DNA of 64,000 nt from Lepidurus packardi (GCA_023053545.1 JAKZAN010000001.1:7026565-7090564); one strand, 5' to 3'; shown: positions 26,061 to 39,620, counted from the first letter of the stretch. Program-made: numbers and translations. The notes: a model not told the origin generated them from the sequence alone.

Positions 26061-27077
26061 ATGGCCGAAAAAACGAGCACTACCCAAGGGCAGATTGCTG
26101 AATTCTTGGAGATTCTGAAACATTTAGAAACGACCATCGTAACTCACTTGCAATCTGGCGACAACAAAGACTTTAGTAGGACTTCGAGCGGAGACGGGAT
26201 GGAAGCGGGCCATCTTTTGACCAAGATGACAAAATTGGTCTCCGAATACGCCCCGGTGCTACCTTCTTACGAATTACAAAAAGCTCAATCTCGGCTATCT
26301 CAGTTGCAAAAGCGATGGCAGGAAAGCTCAGCCCAACCGAAGAGCAAGTTCAGATTTGTTAAGGCCAGCGCCTCGACAGCAGCCCCCAGTCGGAATGCGT
26401 CATCGAAAAAACCATCCCACTCGGGCACGAGTGACGTCACCGATTCAGCGGATTTCAGCATGGGCGCCAGTAATTTCACTCGGAGTGGCTCTACGGGCAG
26501 CAATAACGGGCTGGGAGGATTGGCTTTAACGAGAAAGAATTTGCAGCACGAGACGGTCGTCCTGACAGCAGAAGACACGTATAAACGTGACGTGTGTTTG
26601 ACTCACTTGAGCCATTGTCGAGTGCTCATCCAAGGCATCCCGAGCACCGTCCATTTGGCGCAATTGTATCACTGTGACATTATTACTGGCCCAGTGACAA
26701 CATCCATCTTTGTCGAAGAATGCGTGGATTGCCGTTTCCTCATCGCATGCCAGCAATTGCGGGCGCATAGCACACGTTCCTGCGACTTTTATATCCATGT
26801 AACGAGTCGAGCCATTATCGAAGATTCCCAACGCGTACGTTTCGCTCCCTATAATCGATCTTATCAGCCGGAGGCTTTCGTGGCAGCAGGACTCGATCTT
26901 CACACGAATCATTGGGATCAAATCGATGATTTCAATTGGCTCTCTACTCAACAAGCCTCGCCACATTGGAGTATCATAACCGAAGTTGAACGCGAGTTTA
27001 TTAGCTGGGAAGATGAGGATGAAAATCAGGAAATCGCAAAACAAGACGGAGCAAAAGCTAAAGAAAACAACTGCTAG
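26061..27077 (+). CDS. TBCC: Tubulin-binding cofactor C, intronless
   Basis: TBCC is the GTPase-activating cofactor of the tubulin folding supercomplex; it triggers release of native alpha/beta tubulin heterodimers. The single open exon encodes 338 residues (human 346). The N-terminal third is a helical spectrin-like region (residues about 1-100). A Ser/Gly-rich linker follows, then the C-CAP/TBCC beta-helix domain (about 170-310) with HCRVLIQGIPSTVHLAQL and CQQLRAHSTRSCDFYIHV. The Arg in CQQLR, residue 234, corresponds to the family's catalytic arginine finger. The C-terminus is acidic (SWEDEDENQE). The start has a good Kozak context (GCCATGG). Its promoter must lie in the 241 nt after UQCC3 unless transcription runs through. 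Confidence 0.92.
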   Translation: MAEKTSTTQGQIAEFLEILKHLETTIVTHLQSGDNKDFSRTSSGDGMEAGHLLTKMTKLVSEYAPVLPSYELQKAQSRLSQLQKRWQESSAQPKSKFRFVKASASTAAPSRNASSKKPSHSGTSDVTDSADFSMGASNFTRSGSTGSNNGLGGLALTRKNLQHETVVLTAEDTYKRDVCLTHLSHCRVLIQGIPSTVHLAQLYHCDIITGPVTTSIFVEECVDCRFLIACQQLRAHSTRSCDFYIHVTSRAIIEDSQRVRFAPYNRSYQPEAFVAAGLDLHTNHWDQIDDFNWLSTQQASPHWSIITEVEREFISWEDEDENQEIAKQDGAKAKENNC

Positions 27078-27538
27078 CAAATAAGAAGCAAACAATTTTT
27101 TTTTTTAATAGAGCTTTTGATCCCAAAAAAAGGTGGAGGAGAATGCTTTTTTTTAGCCTTATTTTCCCTCCCTCTGCATTATCATCATGCATTCTTCTCT
27201 TTTTCGGGTATTTCTTTGATTCGTATGTATACTAGGCAATTCGTGTTACTCGCGCTCTACAACTTATGCCAGAAAGCTCTCCGTGGCCGAAGTAAAATCT
27301 CCAAGCTTTGCAATAGTATCCTGTTGGTGGAAAAGGCCAAGCTACCATTTTGCGATTTTAAGCCCTCAAAAAGCTGAACGCTGCTTGGTTTGCTATTGTA
27401 CCTAAAGTAGTTCTAAAAATACACAATAGTACACTCAGTTTCAATTTCGTATCTTGGTCGTTTTACTTACTTTTAATGGATCATCCACAGGTGAGAAGGA
27501 TATTAAGAATGCAGTAGACTTTTGTGAAATTTATATAT

Positions 27539-28230
27539 AATGGCTGATCGGTTAACGAACAATTCGGATAACGAACACTTTTTTTGAGCATTTTTTTGTT
27601 TGTATAGCGAACACCTGACAGAACCAACACGTTTTCTGGTTAAAAATCGGGAGTACAAACTGACACCATTTTGTCATATTGTTGCAAAACGTCTCCGGAA
27701 AAAAGAGTGACAAGTTGGTGTCACTTAAGTTGAAAATTGATAGTTGGATTGGAAACGAATTAGGCTAGGTTAACTTAGGTTAGGTTAACGATTCTGATCA
27801 ACTTTCGTTAAAACTCTTAACTTTACCTTCATTCCATTGGCTGAAAAACATCACTGTTCGAAAAATTATACAGCGAATACAATATATTTGTTTGTCACTA
27901 AATACGGAGAACGTGTTGCACATAACAAACATAAGAAGAAGCGACGATGTGTAAGATTTGTCAACAGGTTTCCGGATTATTGTTATTACATATTGTATTA
28001 TTGTATTATTACATATCATTAGTATTATTATACATTGTTTTATTGTTATTACATATAAATAAACAGAATAAGAATTAATATAATTTTTTACTTATTTTTT
28101 TAGGGGTCTTCAGAACGAATTAATCAAATTCACATTAGAATCTATGGTAAATCAGTGAATGGTTAACGAACAATTGGGATAGCGAACATCTTTTTGGAAG
28201 GAATTATGTCCGTTAACCGATCACCCACTG
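27539..28230 (-). mobile_element. Pogo/Tigger-like miniature transposon, copy 1
   Basis: The right end ends in GTTAACCGATCACCCACTG followed by TA. The left end starts after a TA with a decayed version, then GATCGGTTAACGAACAATTCG. The ends carry nested sub-repeats (GTTAACGAACAAT, then TAACGAACA) in inverted orientation. The interior is partly (TTATTA)n-rich. The TA flanks and terminal sequence are typical of the Tc1/mariner superfamily, pogo/Tigger branch. It is the same family as 49267-50003 but inverted, about 690 bp, and has no intact transposase. Confidence 0.75.
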
Positions 28231-30549
28231 TACTTTTTAAAAGGAACTCGCCACGAACGTAATCCTTGCTTTAGATTAAGATTAGTAACGCAGTAACGTT
28301 AGTAACCTTTGTCGCAAGCACGTCATCTTCATCACAAAAGTGAAGTAATGTGAAGACTCAAGTTTCACGAATATGAACGGCGTAAATTTGGGGTCATCTT
28401 TATGTATTTTAGATAACTGGAGAACTTGATTTTTGGATCTTTTAGAGTTACGTTGATTAGCATGAGTTCACGTTTAGTAGACTTTGTTCGGGTATAGTAC
28501 TAGCATAAGCAGTCCTTAGTTCTTGGAAAGTTGGGTAGCGAATTTACTGCTTTTGGCGTGCCTTGCTGCTTCTTAATGCTCCACGGTCATGGATGCTGCG
28601 ATGGGTGTCCAAACTGTTGCATTTGCATTGAAATGCGAAATGTGCATACTATTAACCTCCCCAGCTTCAACTTCAAGAGCTGTTATTCTCCGGTCCCTAG
28701 CACTTCACTAAGGCTTGTTCAGATTGTTGCTCTTTGCTGTTATAGTGTATAGGTTAGGGTATAGCGAAGTGGGGAACGAGAACTGGAGGACAGTTTTAAT
28801 CAATGAACAGGACACCCTTATGGCTATTATTCGCTGTCGAATGGTTAATTCGGCAGCCCAGCTTTTACGTTCTCCGCTAGTGTTTTTCAGAGGGGGGCTA
28901 GCGGAGAGGGAGAGATTGTGGTGTTCCGTTGTCTTTTGATTTAAGGGAAAGATATTGTTTTCTCTTGTGCACATCTTTCCAGTCCGCGTTGCTGGGAAAG
29001 ATTCTGCTCGTCATTCTTGTTTTGCATAAGGATAAAAGCCCACTTAGGCGTCTGTCAGATTCTATTACGGCGTGCTGCACCGCCTGCATTCTTCATTAAG
29101 CAACGCTGACTTTGGGGAGCAGGACTGATGTTTTGAAGCCAATATATAAGACCATCTCAGCTAGGTCTTCATGCTTTAATAAACTCACAGGCGTGGAAGG
29201 AATGAAGACATAAAATTTTGATTCTTATTTCGCTGTAATTTGCCCTGACAGTAAAAAATAAAATTAAAATAAATGTCTGGACAATTTGCAACCCCAGCAT
29301 TATGCCCAACATACAATTCGTCTGCAGATTAAAACCTAATTAAAGTTTCCAGAAGAAGTTGAACAGATACTTCATGGTGTAAATTGTAGCTTGGTTGAAG
29401 CGTGAATTCTTGAGGGAAGAAAATAAAATAAGGATTTTCAGGGCGCGGAAAAGGTCTACTCTCCGGAGGTATATAATGTATATAATAGAGCCAGAAGAGG
29501 CCTTGTTTTGCATAATCACTTTAAAGGATCCCTAGGTACTATCCTTTTTACGTTGTATTACCAAGAGCAAGACGAAAAGGTTGCTACTTTGCGTTCAAAT
29601 TTTCTCTGTCGGCTCTTTGGCATCTTTGACTTTATTTTTTCTTTTCAATTCCCCATGTTTCCTTTTTCAGCAGGACCCCCAAATACATGCATACAAAATG
29701 GTAAGAAGGAAAACGGAAAGAAAAAGTTAGATGATAGGAAATAGGCTGCTGGCTGGGACATTTTCTATTGGTGTTGGGTTATACAGTGTTGACGGGTAAC
29801 AGAAGTGTAGCTTCCTCTCAGCTTTTCTTTTCCCTTTCGAGTTTCTTTTGTTGTGACTTCCAGCGTAGGCTCTAAAGCGAGCCTTGTCGCCACAACGTGT
29901 CATGGGAGAACGATCGAGAGCAATTTGCATAGTGTCACGGGCATTGAGAATGAGAAGCGCAGCCAGTAGCATTGGCTATCAAACGACCTGCTATTGTTAC
30001 GAACCGAACGAGTCTAGAATTCCTAAAACATCATTCCTGTTGTCCTTGTGTATTGCCAAGAAAGGGGGAGAAATCTCCCAGTGCTATGCTCCTATATCGT
30101 ATAGTTCCATTGTCTCTTTCGTTGTGCTTATCACGCCCGTTTAGCTAATAGCCCTCCAACTCTTCTCTAATCTTTACGTATCAAGTCTTTAATATTTTTT
30201 TAATCCCGTCTTCTTATCTCTGGGACTTGTATTCGGATGTATTTTCTCTCAATTAAAGGGCAATAGCCATCAAATCAAAGTGCTGAGATTTTGATGGGGC
30301 TTGTTGTCTAAAGTAGTCTAAGACCGATGATCTTTGTTTCAACTTTCTGATTTTAAGTAGCCCGTCGGGGTTTCTTTTCATGCCCACTTTTCGCAATGAT
30401 GTCTCTGACGTAACATGGACTGGCTTACAAAGCTTGTTTGTTACTATGGTTACTGTTTATTCCATGCAAAGTATACAAAGCTATCGGATACAATGAGTAT
30501 AGCGACAACGCTACACAAGGACGACTCGACAGAAGGACAAGAGTATACC

Positions 30550-30607
30550 CGACTTACGGACTCCGGACCCCGACTTAAGGACTCCGGACCGCGGCTTAAG
30601 GACTAGG
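30550..30607. repeat. 21-bp tandem repeat, about 2.8 units
   Basis: Units start at 30550, 30571 and 30592 and are variants of CGACTTAAGGACTCCGGACC. The last unit is cut short. The first two differ by a few substitutions. The period is a multiple of three, and it lies in a 63-codon open frame that is probably incidental. Confidence 0.75.
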
Positions 30608-30794
30608 TTAGATTAAGTTAGGGGTTTGTCGTCCTCAAGTCAGGGTTCGTAGTCGTTAAGTTGGGTACACGCATTCCTATTTCCGAGCCATCCTTTTGTC
30701 TACGTCCCAGTAAAGCTACGTTTGTGACGGCAGAAATCGTGTGATCCTATTTTCTAAAACTTTTTTTTTTAATTATGTTATCACTTCTTAATGC

Positions 30795-30865
30795 ATAATG
30801 GAAAGAAAATATTATAAGAACTAGATTCGCACAATGGAAAGAAAATACTATAAGGACTAGATTTT
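30795..30865. repeat. 36-bp direct duplication
   Basis: Two adjacent copies, 30795-30830 and 30831-30865, share AATGGAAAGAAAATA.TATAA and then GACTAGATT-like ends. They resemble the ends of the repeat at 5602-6295, which supports a dispersed family. Confidence 0.55.
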
Positions 30866-33231
30866 TTGCTTTATTTTCAGCTGTTTTTTTTTGGTGACCG
30901 TTGCATTTTTAACCCCGTCTTTCTCTATTTTCTAATTTATCAGAACCTGTCTGTAATTATGCCCATGCTTTTCTGTTTGTAGAGCTTCGTTTGCCCAATA
31001 ATCCCCACAAAAAAAAGTTTGTGGAGCATTGCTTATAGTTTTCATACTGCGACATAACGCCATCGCAAAACGTTCTTTTTTTCGCACATATAACTCGTGC
31101 TGGTAGCTGTGATATAACTTATAAGGAAGACCCCCCTCTTTCGGCTTTTTGTCGAACGTTTTCGGCTCGTAAAGTCCTGATGGCGGCTTATTTACTATTT
31201 CGTTTGCTTCTTTGGATATTGTTATCTTTGGGTTGAAGGCCTCGAGGAGCATGCCAGCTATTCCGATTGTTGTATAATGGAGCTGATGGAGGATGTTTAA
31301 TGAGTTTCCCATGACTTGTCTGGGTCGTTTCTTTTATGTTTTGTTGGTAATCTGTCTTTTTTCTCCTATAAGCAACATAGCTGTTTCTCATATAACCAAG
31401 TTTCTTAATGATGTGTACTGGCGGGGTCTACAATGGGTTTGATCGATTTTACGGTAAGCTAATAGGCAAGATCTGTTCCCTCTCCTCCTCGCATCCCCAA
31501 TACTAGGCACAGCCTGGGAAGCAGAACAAGAAATGGTCCACTTATACGACTCTACTCAAAATATTGGTCGTAGAGCAAAAGGCCTTCGGGGACAGGGCAG
31601 CAGCTGTGATGTCTTACACGGCTCGGATTGCTGTAATTAACGTGGCTTTTGTCCATTCATTTCCAAAGATACGAACCCCTTTTCGATGTACTATGTAATG
31701 GATGGTTGTCCTCGATTTTCTTTCAGGTTTATACTATATCCTCCTAAAACATGTATTCCTAACCGTCTCCGCTCTAGAACCCCATTACTCTGCTCTTATA
31801 TTAAAATACGACAATGCAACAGAGACATTCTCTAAGCAAGTCTCGTGTTGGTCCTCTGAATTAGAGCCTGGCAGTCAGAGAAGCTACATTGAACGCCAGG
31901 AAATGCAAATATCATGCCTTTTCTTGAAGAACGGGGAGGGAATATCTTATGTTCTACTACTTTATATTACATCGAATCCTTCTATGCTTCTTGGTAGGGT
32001 GTGCCCTGCCGCCTTGCTGGTACGCAGGAGTAACAGGAGTAATATGGTTGTCTGTGCAAGGTGGCGTTTTTCTTGGCATCCCGTTGAAAATCTGTTACTT
32101 TTTTATTTGTTTAACAACGGACCTGAAGTTGCTTATTGCGCCTTTTTTTCCTCTGGTTCGTAATTAAACATTTCCCTCGAGTGGAGGTAATTTGAACAAA
32201 CAAGCAGTAAAGGTTTTAAGAAAGTATAATAAAACCGAGATCAAAAGGGGGAAAGGATCTCTTAGCGCATGCAGAGGTATCGCGACCCGATTGGAAGCTG
32301 CCAAGTTCAATTTAACGAAGTTTTTTGTATCCCGAGGTGAGGTGGTTGTGGTGTATGTGTCGAGTGCATTGGGAGTTCACGTGATGGATGCAAGATCTTG
32401 ATAGATGAGACGGACAAGTTAATTAGAAATGGGAGATGCGACTTGTTTTTTCTGCGTTCTCACTTATATCGTCAGAGGAGTGAAATTTCACCGGATGTTT
32501 TATTTACACAATTTCCCAAATGCGTTGAGGCTTGTTGCACAAATTTCCTTTTTTACAAAAAGGGAACAAGGGTATTTAAGGGGGGTGATAATATCAGAGG
32601 GACAATGTAAAAAGATGAATTTGAAAAAGAGCTTATATAGGATTATTATAAATCAAATGAAGCACAAGTTTTAGGGAAGGACAAGAAAAATTGGAATTCC
32701 CTGCGGGTAGGGCGGGGCGTGTGTTTGGAGGTGCGTTATATTTCGGCTGGGACCAAAAACAGGAAGAAACTCATCAAACTTCATTTATGCCTCTTTGGGA
32801 AGGAAGCAGGTTATAGATTGATCAATCTTCGCTTTTTACGCACTGAATGCTGCTGCTGTGTGTTTAGCTGTGAAACGTCGAGCGATATAACAAGGCTTTC
32901 TTGAACACCCCAGCAGATATACCAATTTGTGTCCCTCCCTCGCTTTTTTACTTTTGTGCCGACTTTTGCAAAGTTTTCAGGGACAGCAAACAGCAGCAAT
33001 AGATGGGTGTTAAAGAATCACGACTACATGAACAACGACTGGAAAAATATCAAACAAATGGAAAAAAATATCCCTCGTAATTGCCTCTTTCAAGGGGTTT
33101 GGTTTCCACTTAGAGCATAAGCTGTATCTATTGCCCCATTCGAGCTGAGCCAATCCAATAATGAGGGCCTTATCTTGGAAGTCTTGTCTGTTGTTTGTCA
33201 GTTTCTCGGCTCATAACTGGCCTTTTATTTT

Positions 33232-36200
33232 CTATAGGACGTGGCAGCCGGAAGAAATGAAGTAGGTTAGCACAACCAAGGAGAGGCTACATGGAAGAGG
33301 ACCACTAATTCCTATAAATATATGAGAAAATAAGACATAGCAATCAATAACTTTCTTTGCCCGTATAGTAACTTCGTTCACCTGCTGAAGTAGGAGCGAC
33401 CAAGCTTTCCAAATATCGTTGCTTGGGTACTTCTTCTTGACTAGAGTATTTGGTTTGGGTATCTTTCCAGTAAAGCGTGCTGATGGCAGCCGTACAAAGA
33501 AGCTTGAGTCCATCAGGAATGAAATCCGTTTCAGTGGCTTGAAACTGCAATCCTAGTGTTGACGTTTCTAGTCCGTCTCTATCCAGCATAGTAGGGTACG
33601 TTAGCAGTTGAGTTTTATCGGGCTTTAGGATAATCGTAAAAGCCGACGACGAAAACAGTCACCATTATAGCGTACGTCGTATACGCCACGTAAAGAGCAT
33701 CACGCAGAGGAAATGCCGTAAAAACAGAAAGTGAAAAAAAAGACGCATTAGTATGTGTTTTGTAAAAAATTATTGCAATTATACTAATATTTTCATTTTT
33801 CCAGAGTTAGTTTCCAACATACAACCCCGTAGCCTTACATGTGTCTGCTTGTACATTTTTAAAAAATGGGCGTTATCAAGGCAGTTCCGCCCTTTCGTAA
33901 AAGCGTAATGCACAGGAAGTTTCTATGAGTAGTATAAGTACTGGAGATAAAATATACTTTGCTTCATGTGGTGAAAAAAAGTGCTCCCTAAGGTAGTGCT
34001 TTTAGACTTTGTCGGCTATGACCAGTCTTGGCAGAAATAGGTATATTATTTCTTTAAAGGAATGCGTCAGTCGTTTCTGCGAAGTGGTATTGCCTACATT
34101 TGGAGGAGTCTGTTTATACTTTGCAGTGTCCAATTCAGCGTCTTTCGCAAATGTAAGTTCAGATAAAGGTCCAAACGAGTGGACTTGGAAGTTATTAGAT
34201 ATCCTTGGCAACGGGGCAAGATTGCTATCATTTCTTGGAAGGGTATACACTTGGTGCGGTTTGCCTTTTGGAAGAGCTTAGCAATGGTTGATGTTTCTCA
34301 AGCTTCTCAAGTTTCTCAAGGCTGGATTCGTATTTGGCTTGCGATCCGTGCAGCTTCTCATGATTACTCATCTTCACGCATAAATATTTGCGGATGATTC
34401 CTATTGAAAGCAAGATGATGAACTTTGCTACGCAACTACAAGACCATCACGCAACGTTGGTTCAATTACGGTTGTACGCGCACCAGCCAAAAAATATGCG
34501 TTTGGCTCGTATTAGAAGGAGAGAAGTGACAGTTGGGACAGTTTATAATTGGAATTGATGTTACCTTATGTCCGTTGACGTACCATGCTAAGGTAGCAGC
34601 TGGCTTGGAGCGAGAAGAAGTGCAATTGACTCGGACCATCTCTCCCGGTTGATAAGTTGCTTTGGCACCTTTAATCTCCGGTCCTTCCGATGGCAACACT
34701 GGTGCACACAAGAGTCAGCGAGTCAGGCAGCACGAAGGAAAATAACAGGAAACAGACAGGGGAAAGAGAGATATTAACACAAATTATTGATAGATCCTAT
34801 AAACTTTTTTAACGCAATCCCACACTGTCTATTATTCAGTGGGCGTGTGGGGGTAGGGAAACAACGTCGTAGAGCAAACTAAAAGCTATAGAGGTCAATT
34901 GGGAAGCTATATTTTCTTCTTAAAGTTTACCGTCTATTTACGACTGACGTGAATTTGAGCTTTGTTTTCAAAGATCTTGAATTTGAGAATTGTTTGCAAA
35001 GGTCTTCTGCTGAGAGATACAAATCCTCCAAGTCGACCATTTGTCTCCTTAACTCCTCCCCTTGCCCTGACCAAGTAAAAAATTAACGAGCCTCCTTCTG
35101 CTGTTTTCGTTTTCCGTATTACAAATAACAATTAAGACAATCTAACTCTAACTGCCGTCAGATGGGGAAATGTATTAGTTTGTGTCTGAACTTTTCGCTC
35201 CACAGGAAGCTGAGTTTTGACGTCTACGGAAGTAATTGCTTAGCTTTCAAGAGCTCTTCCGTTTCTAATATAGACCCCCCAAGATAGACAAGCCCGCATC
35301 CCGTATGAAGAATTTGCTTACTATTTGATAAGTTTAGAATTCTTTCTGGCAATTAAGATACCACAAAGCTAGTCTGTACAGTCTTAATTAGGACGTTATT
35401 AATGGACTAATGTTAAGATTCAACTGTAGCGGACGATTTCTTTGCTACGGACTCGAGAGTTCCTTGTGAGTGTTTACTCTTAAAAGATGCGAAATCACGG
35501 GCTCTTAGACATTACGATCAGCTGCACGATAGGCTCTGAAGGGCTTTCTTTACATTGTATGGGCTATTGAGAGCACAAAAAGAGGCTTTCTGAAGTTCTT
35601 CAGCCCTTTTGGTTTGGTCTCATAATTCAAGCTTGTTCAAAATTAGGCGTTATTATACGCTTCACGGGTTAAGCACATAAGCCTCGGAAAAATTCCTTGA
35701 GTCTTCTATTTGCCTTAAAATGCCAGTCACTGCATGCATGGCTGCATGCATCGTATAAAACTTCCACATTATTAAGGCGAGTGACGCAATTTAACAAAGT
35801 ACCAGGGTACTGAGTCCAGCGTCACATATAATCCCAGGATCCTAATGACGTCAGCTCATCACGTAGAAAGCTACTCCTGTACCAGCGCAATACACTTGTG
35901 CCAAGCGAGATTTCAATTCACCAATTTGAGCTGTTATATTATTTCTACGTGGGAAGTTTGCCATGTATAAGGACCTATGTCTATATCTTCCAAGTGAGCA
36001 TAATTCTATTAGTGATTTTTTGAGGATAGTGCATAACAAAAGTGATCTGGTAAATCTTCGGCTCGATGTATACGCCGATGTAATACGCCGAGCCGACGAT
36101 TAATAATATTGCCAAGTTTTGAAGCTTTGTTTCGGGTACTTGGAACTCTTTTGAAAAGGGGAAAAACTTCTCTTTCGCAATGCAGTAATGTTGCATTTGC

Positions 36201-37908
36201 CATCAGACCAATCATTTAGTAAGCTTTGTACGTCTCTTAGTCACTTCACCTAGCCTGAGGATGAGTGATCTTTGAAGTGTTACTGTCAGCAACAATTGTG
36301 GAAATAGCATAGATTTATGGAAATCAGGTTTTTTCTCAATATGCGTTTTGGTATTCGTATTCGCGAATATCTTTATTGTTGGTTTACTAGCCTCTTTTCG
36401 CCGTTTGCGGGGCCTTTTCTTCCCTTTTTTCAATGTTTAAACACTAAAGTAGGCCTATGCAGTTGGATCTTTATGGCGGAATCGGACAAGTACTTAGACC
36501 CAGCGGTTATAGAGGGCTTTTGAGATAGAAGCCGTTATGTTACAGGGTTAGCCCATCCAGGAGGAATAGGAGACGGAAAGTTAAATATGTATGGACTAAG
36601 TTATGTGACATTTCAAGACTATATAGTTCCTTGTCATCTTCCCCCCTTGCGTCCCCTTCTGGAACTTCTGAAGCCATCTTTTCTCCGTCTATACAATTTC
36701 CTTCAAGTCTAAACCCTGTCATAACCATTCCTGTTCCATTTTTTTCTCTCTCCGGCATTCTAATCTTGGTATCGTAGAGCCAACAGCGGTTTCCCAAGTA
36801 CTATCTTAAATCTTTGACTCGGACATTTTGGGTGGGTCTGACGTAAAACATACCACTATGATCAAAAGTTAACGAGAATAGCAGCAAGCCGTTGATAGGG
36901 TTTTTTCCTGTCAGTCTTAAAACTAATTGGAATGCATTTCTAACCTGCAATACTGATTAGGTGCTAAAAAGGCATACCCCACCTTATCATGTTACGGGCT
37001 TCCAATCAAAGTTGTTTGTGACAGATTTGACTCACCTGGCTCCGAGAATAATGCCAAATTTTTTAATTTGACACGAGTATTAAAGTAGATATAAGAGGCT
37101 TATTGCAATGCGAATTCACCTGAAATTAACACGAATGCCAGGTTCTATATAGTGTTTTATTCTCACGTCGTGCTATGTGATCCCTACGAAAAAGTCCAGG
37201 ATAGCAAAGCCTTAAAAGCAACGCAATACCAGGACTTTTTCTACTTTTAATAAACAAAAAAGTCCGTGTTTTGTAAAAATTCTCCAGGGGGATTGCTCCT
37301 TGAAGCTCCCAGAAGGGTTTTTAAACGTATTCCACTTGTTGCCCATGTTATACAAGTTGGACACAAGAACAAGGGGTCCGAAGGGACTCTCTTTACTCAC
37401 TTATCGTGTTCATTTCTATGACGGCAGAAGTGATTGTTTGGAAGCTGGGAGCGTCTGCGGAAACCTCGCACTTGTACCGACCCGAACTTTGAAGTGTCAC
37501 AGCTTGCAGCCAAACTTGCTCAGGATCCGAGCGGCTCAACTAGCACCCCGAAATCAAGACAAGAAGTCACATGGGAGAGAAAAGACGTTTTGAATTAATT
37601 TTTCACGTAAAGGTAGTCGGAAAGGGGGCAAAAAAGCCTTTTTTAAGCATCGTCGATGAATTCCAAATGAGCCGCATGATCCAGCTAAAAGGGGGGTAAG
37701 ATATACTTACGTCCACATGGATGCCATCCGTGGGAAACACTTGCGTGGGAGGCCGGTCACGGGGCACGAAGCGGAAAAACTCCCTTCCGTTCTTGTACCA
37801 TTTCACTGAGTAGAGCTGCTCGCCTTCCAAATCGTATTTACATATTAACTGGGCTGGTTGTCCTGCCAATCGCTGAGTAGGGACGGTTACTTGGACCAAC
37901 TTCAGACA
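33232..37908 (-). CDS. beat: Beaten-path family Ig-domain cell-surface protein (lacks visible signal exon)
   Basis: Beat proteins are arthropod two-Ig adhesion and guidance molecules that pair with Sidestep receptors on neurons. Minus-strand exons in transcript order: 37908-37711, 37539-37401, 34698-34565, 33622-33382 and 33311-33232 (stop). All phases join, for about 264 residues. Ig1 carries AQLICKYDLEGEQLYSVKWY, FFRFVPRDRPPTQVFP and SGRYKCEVSADAPSFQTIT. Ig2 carries EGPEIKGAKATYQPGEMV, VNCTSSRSKPA, LAWYVNGHK, GLETSTLGLQF and LKLLCTAAISTLYWK. The last exon is a hydrophobic tail, SLSLVVLTYFISSG, typical of GPI attachment. The first exon starts with an acceptor at Cys (phase 0) and has no ATG, so the signal-peptide exon lies further right, beyond what I could find. 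Introns range from 70 nt to 2.7 kb. Which beat subfamily is not decided. Confidence 0.92.
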
Positions 37909-39278
37909 CTGACTCACTAGTTTCCATAGAATAACAATAACAAACAAAATATTAACGTAATGTCTCAAATAATGCCCTCTTCCGGCCTTTCTGTAAGTTC
38001 CTAGAACATATACTTTAATTGGAAATAGCTATAGATCGTACCTAAAAGCTCTCTCGTTCAATTTTTTTTCGTTTACGGGGAAACCTTTCAGGCTGTTCCC
38101 TCTTTTCATGTTTGATTTAACGAGGTTATTTCCAAGACAGCCAAGAAAGTTCTTGGAACAAAAAAAAAACAAAAAAAGAAAAAAAAGTTTAAAGCCAATT
38201 TTCCCATCTCTTGTCTATACATATATTATTTCCAGCGCTGTGAAGCCCTGGAAAGCACGTGAGAGAGCCTGGATTGTTTTCCTCCATCTAAAAGGGCACG
38301 TTATGGCTTTTTCAAACCAATGAAAAAAAAATGCTTTCGGAATGAGTGTCCAAAAGTGTTTGATATTTCTAAGTTTGTTTTGATACTTGGAAACATTTGA
38401 TTTTTGGAAGATTGTTTTGGATACTTGGAAATCTTTTGAGAAAGCGAAAAAATTCTCGTTCAAGAAGCTGTAATGTCTGTCTGGGACTGCCATACGTAAG
38501 ACACGATTTTTTTTTTTGATTTTTTTTATATAGCTAGGATATTGTGGCTTGTATGTGTTCCTAATGAGCCTATACCGAACACACAAAGCTCTTGAAAGAT
38601 CCTAACGATCACTTGAAGTGAGGGGTCCTTGTCGGCAAAGATGTAGGGAACTACCATTTTTCAGTTTCGGGCTAGGATGCAGGAAATAGGGTGATTTTCG
38701 GATATACCGACTTCGTGACTTTCATAGACGAGCCGGTGCTGTAGTGTGTTGTCTGATAGTTGTAGTGTTTCCGAGTCTGTACGAAGGATGCAATGTAAAA
38801 GGCTTTCATCAGATTAGCTTCTACGTGGCTGAACCCTAACATCCTGCTAAGCTTTCAGTATGATTCCCAGACTTAAAAATTCATCCCTAGGCATCGTCTG
38901 TTGTTGCATACGAACGATATTGAATAGTGCAAAACAAGCCTGCCGCTTGTCTATACCTTTTCCCCCGTTTATTATTGTTTGGCTATTAGAAAAAGATGTC
39001 TGGAAGACAATCCAAAGTCCCAACAAACGCTTAATGTAGACGTTCTTAGGAGAAAAAGTTTCATTTTTGAACAATACAGCAAAACACATAAAATTGTCTG
39101 GTCGTTTGTTTGGGGTGAGAATTTAGACAACATTTTTCCTAGAACTTTTCCCTTTTCATTAAAAATTAATATTCAAATCAACTCGACTAAAGTGAACAAC
39201 AGTTATGAGATTTATGAGTTCGCGTAATGAATGTGTCAGAAAAAAAGTGAGTACAAAGTACTTGCTCTTTTGTGCTTT

Positions 39279-39620
39279 TAAGACCACGATGTACCGCAAG
39301 TAGATGATCATTTTTGTCAAAAGATGGCACTGATGTCAAGCCATTTCTCCTTGTAACTTCATAAACTTTAAAACAAGAAATTAAAAATAAACAGAAGAGA
39401 TAATTGATTTTTTTAAATACCGTAATAATAAAACCTACTCAGTTGTTTGTATTCAGTACTCAGCCTTTCCTAGTCAGCGTTTTCAGGACGTTCGTACCAT
39501 TTTGATAAATGATTTATTTAAAATTTTCATACCTTGGAAGAATATAAAAAATGCAGAAAAAGATATTAACAAAGATTCACGTATTTTAAAAGACTTCTAC
39601 ATTCCATGCACTACTGTCAT
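39279..39620. mobile_element. Degraded copy of the foldback element seen at 61648
   Basis: It begins TAAGACCACGATGTACCGC and continues with TTTTTGTCAAAAGATGGCAC and TGATGTCA, matching the left end of 61648-62088 with a few changes. Further right, GATTTATTTAAAATTTTCAT near 39510 matches the interior of that element. A right terminal repeat was not found, so the copy seems truncated or heavily decayed. The end coordinate is approximate. Confidence 0.5.

Larger units (their letters stand above)
28231..33231. other. Intergenic region between transposon copy 1 and the beat gene
   Basis: No supported gene. Small repeats occur at 30550-30607 and 30795-30865. The longest open frame on the plus strand (31702-32163, 153 codons, ATG start) has a hydrophobic N-terminus, but this overlaps pyrimidine tracts, and no family was recognised. 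I treat it as unproven. Confidence 0.45.

Noticed and set aside
26526..27095. 189-codon minus-strand open frame
   Set aside because: It is antisense to the conserved TBCC domain and has no independent support.
27755..27790. TTAGG-like repeats suggesting a telomere remnant
   Set aside because: Only three imperfect units (GGTTAACTTAGGTTAGGTTAA), and they lie inside the transposon copy, which has a counterpart in copy 2.
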